Source of the DNA: an uncultured Alphaproteobacteria bacterium
Lineage (GTDB): Bacteria; Pseudomonadota; Alphaproteobacteria; RF32; CAG-239
Assembly (NCBI GenBank): GCA_944390455.1
Contig: CALXPU010000012.1
Span: 1-48,657, forward strand
Direction of reading: 5' to 3'
DNA length: 48,657 nt
Made by a program: the position numbers and the translations under genes. Positions within the stretch are counted from its first letter, which is position 1, and each line of letters starts with the position of its first letter. The notes beneath the pieces are model-generated. The model was not told where the DNA came from, did not search any database, and was given only the letters and a program-made list of their open reading frames with translations. Positions 36,326 through 46,400 of the stretch are shown here, one piece after another.

Positions 36326-36898
36326 ATGTCCACCAAAGATTTTATATTAGCATCAGGATCTCCGCAGCGATTGGCTCTGCTAAAGAACATAGGCTATGAG
36401 CCAAAAGAAATACATGCGGCTAATATTGATGAAACCCCTCTTCCCAAAGAGATGCCGTTATCATATATACGTCGTATTGCGCGCGCCAAAGCAGAAGCCG
36501 TATCGGCACTATTACCAAACGAAAATATATTGAGTGCTGATACCATAATTGTTGTTGGTCAAAAAATCATTCAAAAATCTCATAGTGATGAAGAACAAAC
36601 CGCCGTTATGCGTTTGCTATCCGGCAGAACACATCGTGTTATTACGTCTGTTTGCCTAAAATCAAAAGACGGCCGTTTGAGCCAACGCACGGTAACCACA
36701 AAAATCATGATGAAACATTTGACTGAAGAAGAAATTGACGCTTACATAAAATCTGGAGAATGGCACGGCGTTGCCGGCTATAAGATAGAAGGAATGCTAT
36801 CAGGTTTTGTAAAAAGAATAGTCGGTTCATATACGGGCGTTATCGGTCTACCATTATATGAAACTAAAAACATGCTCGATGGAACCGGCATCAGATAA
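36326..36898 (+). CDS. maf: Maf-family nucleotide pyrophosphatase
   Basis: House-cleaning NTP pyrophosphatase that hydrolyses non-canonical or m5U/UTP-type nucleotides. 190 residues with the signature opening ILASGSPQRLALL, the catalytic LSADTIIV with Asp, the LSGRTHRVITSV block and GVAGYKIEG. Nothing is missing. It lies 10 bases after dksA and 38 before rng, so it is part of the same unit. In alphaproteobacteria this gene usually sits in infA-maf-rng-yacG; here dksA takes the place of infA. Confidence 0.93.
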   Translation: MSTKDFILASGSPQRLALLKNIGYEPKEIHAANIDETPLPKEMPLSYIRRIARAKAEAVSALLPNENILSADTIIVVGQKIIQKSHSDEEQTAVMRLLSGRTHRVITSVCLKSKDGRLSQRTVTTKIMMKHLTEEEIDAYIKSGEWHGVAGYKIEGMLSGFVKRIVGSYTGVIGLPLYETKNMLDGTGIR

Positions 36899-36936
36899 AA
36901 TATAACCGTGCAACCTTTAACCAAGGAGCAAAATAA

Positions 36937-38106
36937 ATGATAAAAGCAGATACGATAGTTTACGAAAAATCAGGAATTGACGCATGCTTAGCCGTATTAG
37001 ATAACGGCGCTTTGCGTGAATTTGAAGTATTTAATGAAAGCGAAGCCGGAGAAGGCAACGTATACTTAGGAAGAATAATCAAAAAAATAAATTTATCCGA
37101 AAACAAATACGGATTTATGGTAAATATCGGCGACAACAAAGAGGCTTTTATGAACGCCCAAGAAAAAGGCTTATTAGAAGTCAACATGACCGAAGGTCAA
37201 TGCGTTGTTGTGCAAGTTTCCAAAGAAGCTCATGGCGACAAAGGCGCCAAATTAGTCCGCGCCGTTCAAATCGCCGGTACATATTTGGTATATCGTCCTT
37301 TTGGCTCTTTTGTTGACGTTTCAAGCAAAATAGCCGATGAAGAAAAAGTAAGAGAACTTCAAGACGCAGTAATGAAGAATGTCCTTCCGCAACAAGAAGG
37401 TTGGGTTGTAAGAACCGCCGCTGCTGAAGCAAACATTAACGACGTTATTGAAGAAATGAGCAAACTACGCAGCATCTATGAAAACATCCGCGTTAAAGCT
37501 CGTTCAGCATCTGCTCCTGCATTGTTATTTGCCAAAGAAAACCCTTTGTTTGAGCTTATCCGTCGTTATCAACACGATCTAACAACAATCGTCATCAACG
37601 ACCATACATTAGAAGAAAAAGTAAAAGCCGTTTTTGATGGAGAAATTGTTTACAAAGCTGAACCAAGCGAAGAATATGGCATTCAAGATATGTTGCAAGA
37701 AGCTTTGCAAAAGACCATCAAATTACCTTGCGGTGGCGAAGTTCATATTGAAGAAACCAGAGCGTTGGTTGCAATAGATGTAGACAGCGCCGGCAATGTT
37801 GGCAGAGGCGATATGGATAATTTAAACAAAGAAGCCGCCAAAGAAATCGCCCGTCAAATCATTTTACGCAATTTGGCCGGAAAAATTATCATTGATTTCG
37901 CAGGTTCTTGCGAATATCGCTTTATGCGTGGCATCATGGATATTCTGGATGAAGAATTAGCCGGCGACGTTTTGGGCGCTCATGTTTTAGGTTTGAGCAA
38001 AGCCGGAAATGTAGAGATACTTCGTCGTCGCCGTCGCCCAACATTGTTGGAACAATTCTCCGAAGAATGCCCAACTTGCGGTGGCAGTGGTCGTGTGGAG
38101 CTTTAA
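36937..38106 (+). CDS. rng: Ribonuclease E/G family protein, short form
   Basis: Endoribonuclease acting in mRNA decay and rRNA maturation. 389 residues, shorter than RNase G and without the RNase E scaffold tail, as in many alphaproteobacteria. An S1 domain lies at about 37-115 (GNVYLGRIIKKI). The DNase I-like catalytic domain has Asp281 in VAIDVDSAG and Asp320 in IIIDFAG, equal to the magnesium ligands of RNase E. The zinc-link CPTCGG (378-383) is close to the C-terminus, so it can still form dimers. AAGGAG gives a strong ribosome site. The yacG ATG follows two bases after its stop. Confidence 0.93.
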   Translation: MIKADTIVYEKSGIDACLAVLDNGALREFEVFNESEAGEGNVYLGRIIKKINLSENKYGFMVNIGDNKEAFMNAQEKGLLEVNMTEGQCVVVQVSKEAHGDKGAKLVRAVQIAGTYLVYRPFGSFVDVSSKIADEEKVRELQDAVMKNVLPQQEGWVVRTAAAEANINDVIEEMSKLRSIYENIRVKARSASAPALLFAKENPLFELIRRYQHDLTTIVINDHTLEEKVKAVFDGEIVYKAEPSEEYGIQDMLQEALQKTIKLPCGGEVHIEETRALVAIDVDSAGNVGRGDMDNLNKEAAKEIARQIILRNLAGKIIIDFAGSCEYRFMRGIMDILDEELAGDVLGAHVLGLSKAGNVEILRRRRRPTLLEQFSEECPTCGGSGRVEL

Positions 38107-38108
38107 TA

Positions 38109-38327
38109 ATGGAAAATAACGAAAATCCAACTTCTACACCACAAGAACAAACAAACGCCAAAGTCGTTAAAGTTCACAAATGCCCTATATGCGGCAAATT
38201 GACTGACAGTGCGCAATATCGTCCGTTTTGTTCAAAGCGTTGTGCCGATATAGATTTGGGTATGTGGTTTAATGAAGGCTACGTAATAGAGGGCAAAGCG
38301 CAAGCTGATGAAGAAGAAGGTGAATAA
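38109..38327 (+). CDS. yacG: DNA gyrase inhibitor YacG, zinc ribbon
   Basis: 72-residue zinc protein. Ligands C25, C28, C41 and C45 in CPICGK and FCSKRC are followed by the family's ADIDLGMWFNEGYVI. In E. coli it binds GyrB and blocks DNA binding by gyrase. It starts two bases after the rng stop, so it is translationally coupled. An in-frame extension into rng (38067) is ignored because it only reads through the rng end. The acidic tail EEEGE is typical. A strong terminator closes the unit. Confidence 0.93.
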   Translation: MENNENPTSTPQEQTNAKVVKVHKCPICGKLTDSAQYRPFCSKRCADIDLGMWFNEGYVIEGKAQADEEEGE

Positions 38328-38350
38328 AAAGTTCCCGTGCAATTATAAAA

Positions 38351-38381
38351 AGACCTCCGTAAAAAGCGGAGGTTTTCTTTT
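38351..38381 (+). terminator. Terminator of dksA-maf-rng-yacG
   Basis: ACCTCCG (38353-38359) pairs with CGGAGGT (38367-38373), then TTTCTTTT. Confidence 0.85.
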
Positions 38382-38411
38382 AAGAAATATTTTCAAAAAC
38401 ATCAGAGAATT

Positions 38412-39050
38412 TTATTCTGCCTTAACTTTAATCCCTAAAAGCTGAATAAGTCCGCCCGCTTGCTGAGGAGAAATCGTAGCACCTTTCAGTTCCGCAAAAT
38501 CACGAGAAAGAATAATCCCGTCAATCAGTGTATCCGTCAAATCCGTTTTAGAAAAATAAGATTTAAAGCAATTTGTACCTGATAAATCCGCTTCAACCAG
38601 TTTAATACCTTGCAGTTTACAATTTGTCAGTTCCGAATTAACCACTTTGGTTTTATGAAAAAACACATCACGGAAAACCGCACTGTCAAAATTTGCATAC
38701 TGTATGCTAACTTCTTGCCACATAAACTCTTTGAATACAGCTTCAGCAAAATCGCAACCTGTTAATTTGCAATCTTCCGCAAAAATCTCCGCCCAATAGC
38801 TTCCCTCAAAACGGCAATTTGCAAAAGAACAATTTTCCATCAATACCTTAACAAACGAAGCTCGATAAAAGTCACAATTTTTAAATTTACATCCGGAAAA
38901 TTTCACAGTTGAAAATTCCGTTTTCTCAAAAGAAAGATCCTCAAAGGAAAGCCCTTGCGCACAAACTGACGAGAGCTCTCCTTCTTCAAGGCTTTCCACT
39001 TTCATCGCAGATAAAGGCGGAAAGTTAGGTTTCATCCACAAATTACTCAT
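38412..39050 (-). CDS. Pentapeptide-repeat protein
   Basis: 212 residues made largely of A(D/N)LXX-type pentapeptides from about residue 33 to 175 (LSFEDLSFEKTEFSTVKF, CKFKNCDFYRASF, CSFANCRFEGSYW), which fold as a right-handed quadrilateral beta helix. The end, GATISPQQAGGLIQLLGI, matches the closing motif of Qnr-like and related chromosomal proteins. Some family members mimic DNA and shield gyrase from quinolones, but most have no known role. The start overlaps the M20 peptidase stop by 8 bases, so the two are translationally coupled. No resistance claim can be made from sequence alone. Confidence 0.88.
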   Translation of the reverse strand: MSNLWMKPNFPPLSAMKVESLEEGELSSVCAQGLSFEDLSFEKTEFSTVKFSGCKFKNCDFYRASFVKVLMENCSFANCRFEGSYWAEIFAEDCKLTGCDFAEAVFKEFMWQEVSIQYANFDSAVFRDVFFHKTKVVNSELTNCKLQGIKLVEADLSGTNCFKSYFSKTDLTDTLIDGIILSRDFAELKGATISPQQAGGLIQLLGIKVKAE

Positions 39051-40149
39051 GAGCCAACGATTTCAAATACTCAATCTGAATTTTTGCCAAATCTTCAACT
39101 GATTTCATAACCACATACTCGCCGTCGCCATGCATTCCTTCGCCTGTGCCGGAGTGCATAATCACGGTTGCACCTTTCTCAGCAAACAAACGAGCATCTG
39201 TAGCCCCACCGATTTGTTGAAATTCCACAGAAACACCCATAATTTTTTCCGCCAATTTTTTATATTCAAGAATAAGCGGATTAGTTTCACTCATAACCAC
39301 CGGTGTAGAAGAAGAAACAATTTTATAAGTAACTCCATCCACACAAGCACTTTGAAGTTTCATTTCAAGCTGTTCCAGAGTGGAAGTTTCCGTCAAACGA
39401 ACATCTAATAAAGCTTCGGCATGACCTGCAATAATATTAGAAACCTCCCCTCCATTAAGAAGCGCCACATGCATAGTATCAATCCATGTATTTTGAGGTT
39501 CACCGCTTTTCAAATCATAATAAGGGAAGATTTGTCGCAAATTAGCCAGCGAACGCATCAATAGTTCATTGGCGTCAATTCCCTCCCATGGTGTAGAACC
39601 ATGCGCCTGTTTACCTTCGGCAATCAATTTAACAAACACCGGATTTTTACATTTATTAATAATTTTAGTAATATCCCCACCTACATCGTTATCCAAAACA
39701 ACTTTCGCATTAACCGCCGGAAAACGCTCCATAAACGCATGAGTACTTTTACTTCCTTTTTCTTCATCGGTAGAAAGAATAATTCCGAAATTAACCGGAA
39801 GTTTATTTTTCAAAACATAAAGCATAGAATGAATGGCCACCGCTGCAAACGATTTCATATCAAGTGTACCGCGTCCAAACATTTTCCCATCTTCAATATA
39901 GGGATTAAACATTTTATCATCAGCTTTAACCACATCAATATGCCCCAAAACGAGAGCGTCTTGCAACATGTCATGATTATTGCGAATAAAAATCACCGGA
40001 CTAGCGTCTTTAAAGCGTTCAATTTGTACAACAGCATCCGTCCCCTCAAAACAAGAAGCAATATAATCCAAACATTTATCAATTTCCGAAGCCGTACCGG
40101 TTTCAGTTTTAAACTTAACTAAAGTTTCCACAGTTTTAAACAAATCCAT
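39043..40149 (-). CDS. M20-family metallopeptidase/deacylase (ArgE/DapE-like)
   Basis: 368-residue zinc hydrolase. First ligand block GHIDVV (H70, D72), bridging Asp97 in GRGTLDMKSF, catalytic and metal Glu129/130 in STDEEKGS, a further Asp in VLDNDVGGD and a C-terminal His in GEGMHGDGEY. A dimerisation domain (about 175-290) holds GKQAHGSTPWEGIDA. Closest in style to succinyl-diaminopimelate desuccinylase and acetylornithine deacetylase; the substrate could also be a dipeptide. The TTG at 40167 is upstream of an AGAGGA site, so I use the ATG at 40149. Coupled with the downstream pentapeptide gene. Confidence 0.88.
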   Translation of the reverse strand: MDLFKTVETLVKFKTETGTASEIDKCLDYIASCFEGTDAVVQIERFKDASPVIFIRNNHDMLQDALVLGHIDVVKADDKMFNPYIEDGKMFGRGTLDMKSFAAVAIHSMLYVLKNKLPVNFGIILSTDEEKGSKSTHAFMERFPAVNAKVVLDNDVGGDITKIINKCKNPVFVKLIAEGKQAHGSTPWEGIDANELLMRSLANLRQIFPYYDLKSGEPQNTWIDTMHVALLNGGEVSNIIAGHAEALLDVRLTETSTLEQLEMKLQSACVDGVTYKIVSSSTPVVMSETNPLILEYKKLAEKIMGVSVEFQQIGGATDARLFAEKGATVIMHSGTGEGMHGDGEYVVMKSVEDLAKIQIEYLKSLAHE

Positions 40150-40367
40150 TTTACCAATTCCTCTCAAACATAATTTTTCTGTATCTTAACCAAATTTTAT
40201 AAAAAAAGTTTTAATTTCCTTTTAAAATCAAGCAGATATTCACGCTTCAAATATAGACAAAATTTTAAATCACACCTATTTTCCACAATCATTAATTTTT
40301 TGCGAGTCGTAACAGAAAAATCAACAGACAATATAAATAATTGAAAAGACTCTTTTTCTTCAAAAAA

Positions 40368-40391
40368 TAGACTCAATATTAGACTCAATAT
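40368..40391 (+). repeat. Two tandem 12-bp repeats upstream of the giant gene
   Basis: TAGACTCAATAT occurs twice in a row (40368-40379, 40380-40391), 51 bases before the ATG at 40442. The second copy overlaps TATAAA (40389-40394), so it may be a regulator site over a promoter. The rest of the 292-base gap 40150-40441 is AT-rich without other signals that I can read. Confidence 0.6.
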
Positions 40392-40441
40392 AAAATTTTC
40401 GTTTATTTTTTACCGATTATTAAACATTAACATTTAAAGTA

Positions 40442-43400
40442 ATGCCAAAGGTGTATAAGCGGAGACTATTATTGAAACGTTTTATAAGGCGCCTCGGAAA
40501 CGTGCTTAGCACAATTTCCGTGGTCATGATAATAAATATAAATACTGTATCGGCAGCCACAAGGCTGACTCCGTATCATTTATACCTTTGGGCAAAAAAC
40601 GCCAATGTTACCCGCTTAGAAGAATATAAACGCTACATCAACATCAAAGATTACACCACACAAAACACCGCTCTTTGCATTGCACAGCAACAAAAAGACT
40701 ATTCCGCTTATAAACTATTGTTGCAGTTCGGTGCATCAATTCACGTTCCCTGCCACGATAATTCAGACTTACAATGCCGCAAAATTATCAAAGAAGTCGG
40801 CGGTATTGATGCCGGTCTGTTAGTATTGGGAGCAGCAGCCATCGGTGGCGGCGCCTTAGCCCTCGGTGGAGGTGGTGGCGGTGGTTCTTCCGGACCTAGC
40901 TGTAATGTAAATGATTATCCTCTGGAAGAATGCCCTGAACATGGACAGTGCTCAACTTGTGAAGGTAAATACAAATTAGATCATTGCCAAGAATTCTGGA
41001 AAAAAGCCGATGATAGAACCTGCGTACCGGATGACTGTCCAGCAGGCCAATACTTAAAAGGCGGCTGTCCAACATACGTCGGCACCAGCTTAAAAGAAGT
41101 TCCCTCAAGCTCATTTTCTGGCTATGAACAATGCTACACATGCCAATACACTTGCGATGTTTCTTCCGGCTTCCATCAAGATAAAGAATCTTGTATGAAG
41201 AACTACCCTGGCTACAGTTGTAAACAACATGAAAACGGCTGTTACATCATGGATATAGCTCTTCCTTGCCCTGATGGAGAGGCTTTGAGTTGCGAAGAAA
41301 AAGAAGGCTTTACCTTAAACCAAACAGAATCTGGCAATCTATCTGGCAGCAATAAATGCTATCGTTGCACCTACACACCCAATCCTTGTCCGGAAAATCA
41401 ATACACCAATGGCAAATGTCCTCCGGTTGTCGGCAACAAAGTAGAATATATAGAAAGTGGTTCTATGAGCGGTAATGATAAATGTTATACATGCTCATAC
41501 AGCTGTAACACAGCACTAGGCTATTACCCAAGCTCTGAAAACTGTGAAGTTGCTAATCCAGGAAAATCCTGTAGTTTGAACGAAGCATCAGGTTGTTACA
41601 AAGCCGGAGGGTGCGATAATTCCAAAGGATATTATGACAATGAAGAAGAATTTTCTGCAAAATATCCTGGATACAACGCATTATTCCAAAACGGTTGCTA
41701 TACCAAAGGAAGCGAAAAAGATTGCCCGAATAATCAATTCACCAGCGGTAACTGTCCGGATATTGAAGGCCAAAACTCCTCACAAATCGCCACACCGAAC
41801 TATTCGGGTGATAACCGTTGTTATCGTTGTTCATATCAATGCAACACCTCATTAGGTTACTATAACAGCCAAAGTCAATGCACCACGGCACATGTCGGCA
41901 ACACTTGTTCTACCGTACAACCTTCTGGATGCTATAAAGTATCCGGCTGCGACACCTCAAAAAAATACTATGACAAAAATAGTGACTGTATCATTGCAAA
42001 CACCAATAAAACTTGTGCATTTGACAGCAATTCAAACTGTTACAAAGTAACCGGTTGTGACAATGCGCAAGGTTATTATGATACACGAGAAGAAGTAAGT
42101 TCACAATTCCCAGGATATAATATTATAGAAAGCAACGGTTGTTTTGCACGCGGCACAGCCAAAACATGTCCTGAAGGAGAAACCACAACCTGTACGCCCA
42201 GAAAGGGCAACACTGTTGTCAAAAAAGAAAGTGGCAACTATGCTGGTACAGTAAGCTGCGGTATATGTGAATACACCTGCAACAACCAATTAAAATATTA
42301 CAAGGATAATCAAAGCTGTACAGGTTCAAACTATGGTAAAATCTGCAGTTATGACGAAGAAGCGCAATGTTACAAACCAACCGGATGTAATACTATTTTA
42401 GGTTATTATGATTCCGTAAGTGCTTGTGAACAAAAAGAAACCGGTTATTACTGCACCTCTGCTGGTGACGGATGTTACACTAAAGGTATCGCCAAAGATT
42501 GTCCTGAAGGCGAATATCTAAAAGGAAAGTGCCCACAAAAACCTGGCGCAACCGCTATTGAAAATCCGTCTGGCAATATGTCCGGTAGCGAAAAATGCTA
42601 CACCTGCAGTTACAAATGTAACAGTGCCGAAAATTACTATGACGACGCTGGTTCCTGTGAAGCGGCTAACACCGGAAAATTCTGCACTCAAGATGAAGAT
42701 ACACTATGCTATGTTCCGGCTGGATGTAACACTTCAAGTGGCTATTATGATGAAGAAGAGGCATGCTTAGCCGCCAGCACCGGTCACATATGTACTAAAG
42801 ACCCCACATCTTCTTGTTACGTTCAAGGCGCTTGTAACGAAGCCGAACACTATTACACGGAACAGACCACTTGTGAAAACTATTACACCGGATATAGCTG
42901 TACGCAAGCATATGGTTGTTATATCAAAGGCGATGAAAAACCTTGCCCGAGTGAACCGGAACAAGAATATACCGAATGTCCAGAAAAAACGGGTAATACG
43001 GCAATACCAACTCCGACAGACAACTTTTCCGGCGCAAAACAATGCTATACCTGCGCATATCAATGTAATGAAGCAGAAAATTACTACACCGATAATGATA
43101 GCTGTCAAAGAGCTAATCCGGAACAATTCTGTAATTTAAATGCTGAATCAGGATGCTACATTCCGTCTGGATGTAACAACGCCGGTGGTTATTATGAAGA
43201 TCAAGGCGATTGTGAAGACGCAAACATCGGCTACACCTGTAAACTTCAAGAAAAATGTTATGTTAAAGACACTCCAAAAGATTGTCCGGCAGAAGAATTT
43301 TTAGAAGGACAATGCCCAGAAAAAACAGGTAACACCGTATCTCAATCTCCAACAGGAAACATGAGTGGAGAAAATCAATGCTTTACCTGTATATATACAT

Positions 43401-46400
43401 GTGACACCTCAGAAAAATACTACGACAGCGACACTTCTTGCGAACAAGCCAATACCGGAAAGATGTGCAGCATAGATGAAGCTTCAAGTTGTTATCGTGT
43501 CAGCGGTTGTAACACAAATAAAGGTTATTATGATGATAACGGAAGTTGTACCGCTGCCAATACCGGTTTACTTTGCAAATTAGACGCTTCATCTTCTTGC
43601 TACGTTAAAGATAAATGCGACACAGCACAAAAACACTATGATGATAAAGAAAGTTGTCTCAGCGCCAATACCGGTTTAGAATGTGAAATAGACCCAACAT
43701 CATCTTGCTATATTCCAACCAAATGTAGCATGGCCTCCGGCTACTATGATGAGCAAGACACCTGCGAAACTGCAAATACCGGTTACAACTGCACTATGCA
43801 AAGCAACGGTTGCTATCAGAAAGGAGAAGCCAAAGACTGTCCAGAAGAACAATACACCGAATGTGCCCCCAAAGCCGAACATACCGTTGAAGCCACTCCT
43901 TCATCAGACTTTTCCGGCGAAAAACAATGCTATATCTGCACATATTCATGCGATACCAAAAATAATTACTATGACGACACCGGCGCTTGTGAACTGGCTA
44001 ACCGCGGCTATACTTGCAGCAAAACCGAAAACAACTGTTATGTAAAAAGTGAGCCCAAAACATGCCCATTAGATGAATATACGGAATGCCCGGAAAAAGA
44101 CGGAAAAATACCAACCCCGTCTCCAACCGGAAACTATGCCGGAGAACTTCCTTGCTACAGTTGTTCATATGGCTGCGATACAAGTAATAACTATTATGAC
44201 AATCAAGGAGCATGCTTAAAAGCACACCCGGGAAATCTTTGTGAAGTGGATGAAACTTCAGGATGTAACGTCCCCGGAAGTTGTAATGTCAGTGCTGGCT
44301 GGTACGACAGCAACGAATTGTGTTCTGCGGCTTTCCCTGGATGGAATTGTAGCAACACTGCCGGTTGCTTTACCAAAAGCACTCCAAAATCCTGCCCGAC
44401 AGATGAATACACCAGTGGCATGTGTCCAGGAAAAACCGGTAACACCGTTAATGAAATTCCAACCGATAATTATGCCGGCGACGCACCTTGTTACTCTTGC
44501 CAATACATTTGCGACACCAAAACCAATCACTATAAAGATGAAATAACCTGCACCAGCGACCATCCAACCAAAGTCTGCACTTTAGATGACGAATCCGAAT
44601 GCTATATGCCAACCGGATGCGATACCAACAAAGGCAATTATGACGCAAAAGATGATTGCGAAACGAATAATGAAGGCTACACCTGCACGCTTCAAGAAGA
44701 TTGTTATGTCAGAGGCGAGCCTAAAGCCTGCCCTGCCGATCAATACACTTCCGGAAACTGCCCGAAAAAAGACGGCAATATTATACAAGAAGTTGAAAGC
44801 GGGGCTATGAGTGGTGCGGAAAAATGCTACACTTGCCAATATACCTGTAACACAGAAGAAGGCTATTTCCAATCAGAAAGCAACTGTAAACAAGCTTTTC
44901 CTGAATTTACTTGTGTATCAGATATGGCATCCGGCTGTTACATAACCGCCAGCTGCAGCGCAGAAGATGGATATTATGAAGACATCGACACCTGTAAAGC
45001 AAACTACAAAGGTTATAATTGCCAAGGTAGTAATGGATGTTACACCAAAGGAGAACCGCTACAATGTCCGGCTGAACAATATACTGTCTGCCCAACCATT
45101 GAAGGCAATATTGCTATTCCGACACCAACCGGTAATTTCTCGGGAGAAGCCGAATGTAATACTTGTAGCTATGAATGCGATACAGGAAATCGCTACTACG
45201 AAACAGAGAATGCATGCAGCGTGGCTCAACCAGAGTATATCTGCGTTTCCGACGCAACTTCCGGCTGCTATAAACCTTCTAAATGCGACCAATCGCAACA
45301 TTTCTACGACGACCAAATAACTTGCGAAAACTATTACGCTGGTTATACTTGTAAAACTCAAAACGGTTGTTATATCAAAGGTGCCGAAAAACAATGTCCA
45401 AGTGGTGAATATGTAACCTGCCCAACCAAAGAAGGCAATAAAGTTACCGCCACCCCAACTGAAAACAAATCCGGAGAAGAATTTTGTAACACCTGTGAAT
45501 ACACCTGTGATACAGAACAAAAATATTACACCGAAAAAGAACAATGTAACTTAGCAAATCCATCTCATTACTGCGAATTTAGCAGTAGTTCTAATTGCTA
45601 TACCCCAACCGGTTGCGACAACGAACGGGGTTTCTATGCATCATATTCATCTTGCACCAGCACCTTCAAAGGCTACGAATGTGTTTTACAAGACGGCTGT
45701 TATACCAAAGGTGAAATAAAGAGTTGTCCTGCCGGAGAATACACTACCGGAAAATGCCAAGAGCGCGTCGGTAACGATGTGGAAGAAGTAGAAAGCGGCA
45801 ACTACACAGGTGAAGAAAAGTGTTATTCTTGTAAATATACATGTAAAAGTGCGGAAGGCTATTACAGCGAGCCGGAAACTTGTGAAGCTGAAAACACAGG
45901 ACGTTCTTGCTCTTTAGATAATAGCTCCCAATGTTACATGGTTTCCGGATGTCGTACAGATATGGGCTGGTACACCAGCAATTCAGAATGCGAAAAAGCC
46001 TTCCCTGGATACTCTTGTACCTACCATGAAGAATGCTACATCAAAGGTACGCCTAAAGAATGCCCGAGCGGAGAATACACTACCGGAAAATGTCCTGAAA
46101 AACCCGGAACAACCGTATCGGAAACTCCAAGTGGAAGTATGTCAGGTGAAGAAGTCTGCTATAGTTGTATTTACACCTGCAAAAAAGATGAAGGGTACTA
46201 TGACAGCAATTCTGATTGTACATCAGCCAACCCCGGAAAAGCCTGCTACCACAACGAAGAAGTCGGATGCTATCAAGTATCTGGATGTGATACATTAAAC
46301 TCTTATTATGATAGTAATAGCGACTGTGAACGAGCCAATGCCGGATATTTCTGCCAATTAGATGCCGACAGTCAATGCTACATCAAAGGCGAAGCTCGCA

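Noticed and set aside
38412..39050. Quinolone-resistance gene
   Set aside because: The pentapeptide repeat fold alone does not show Qnr function.
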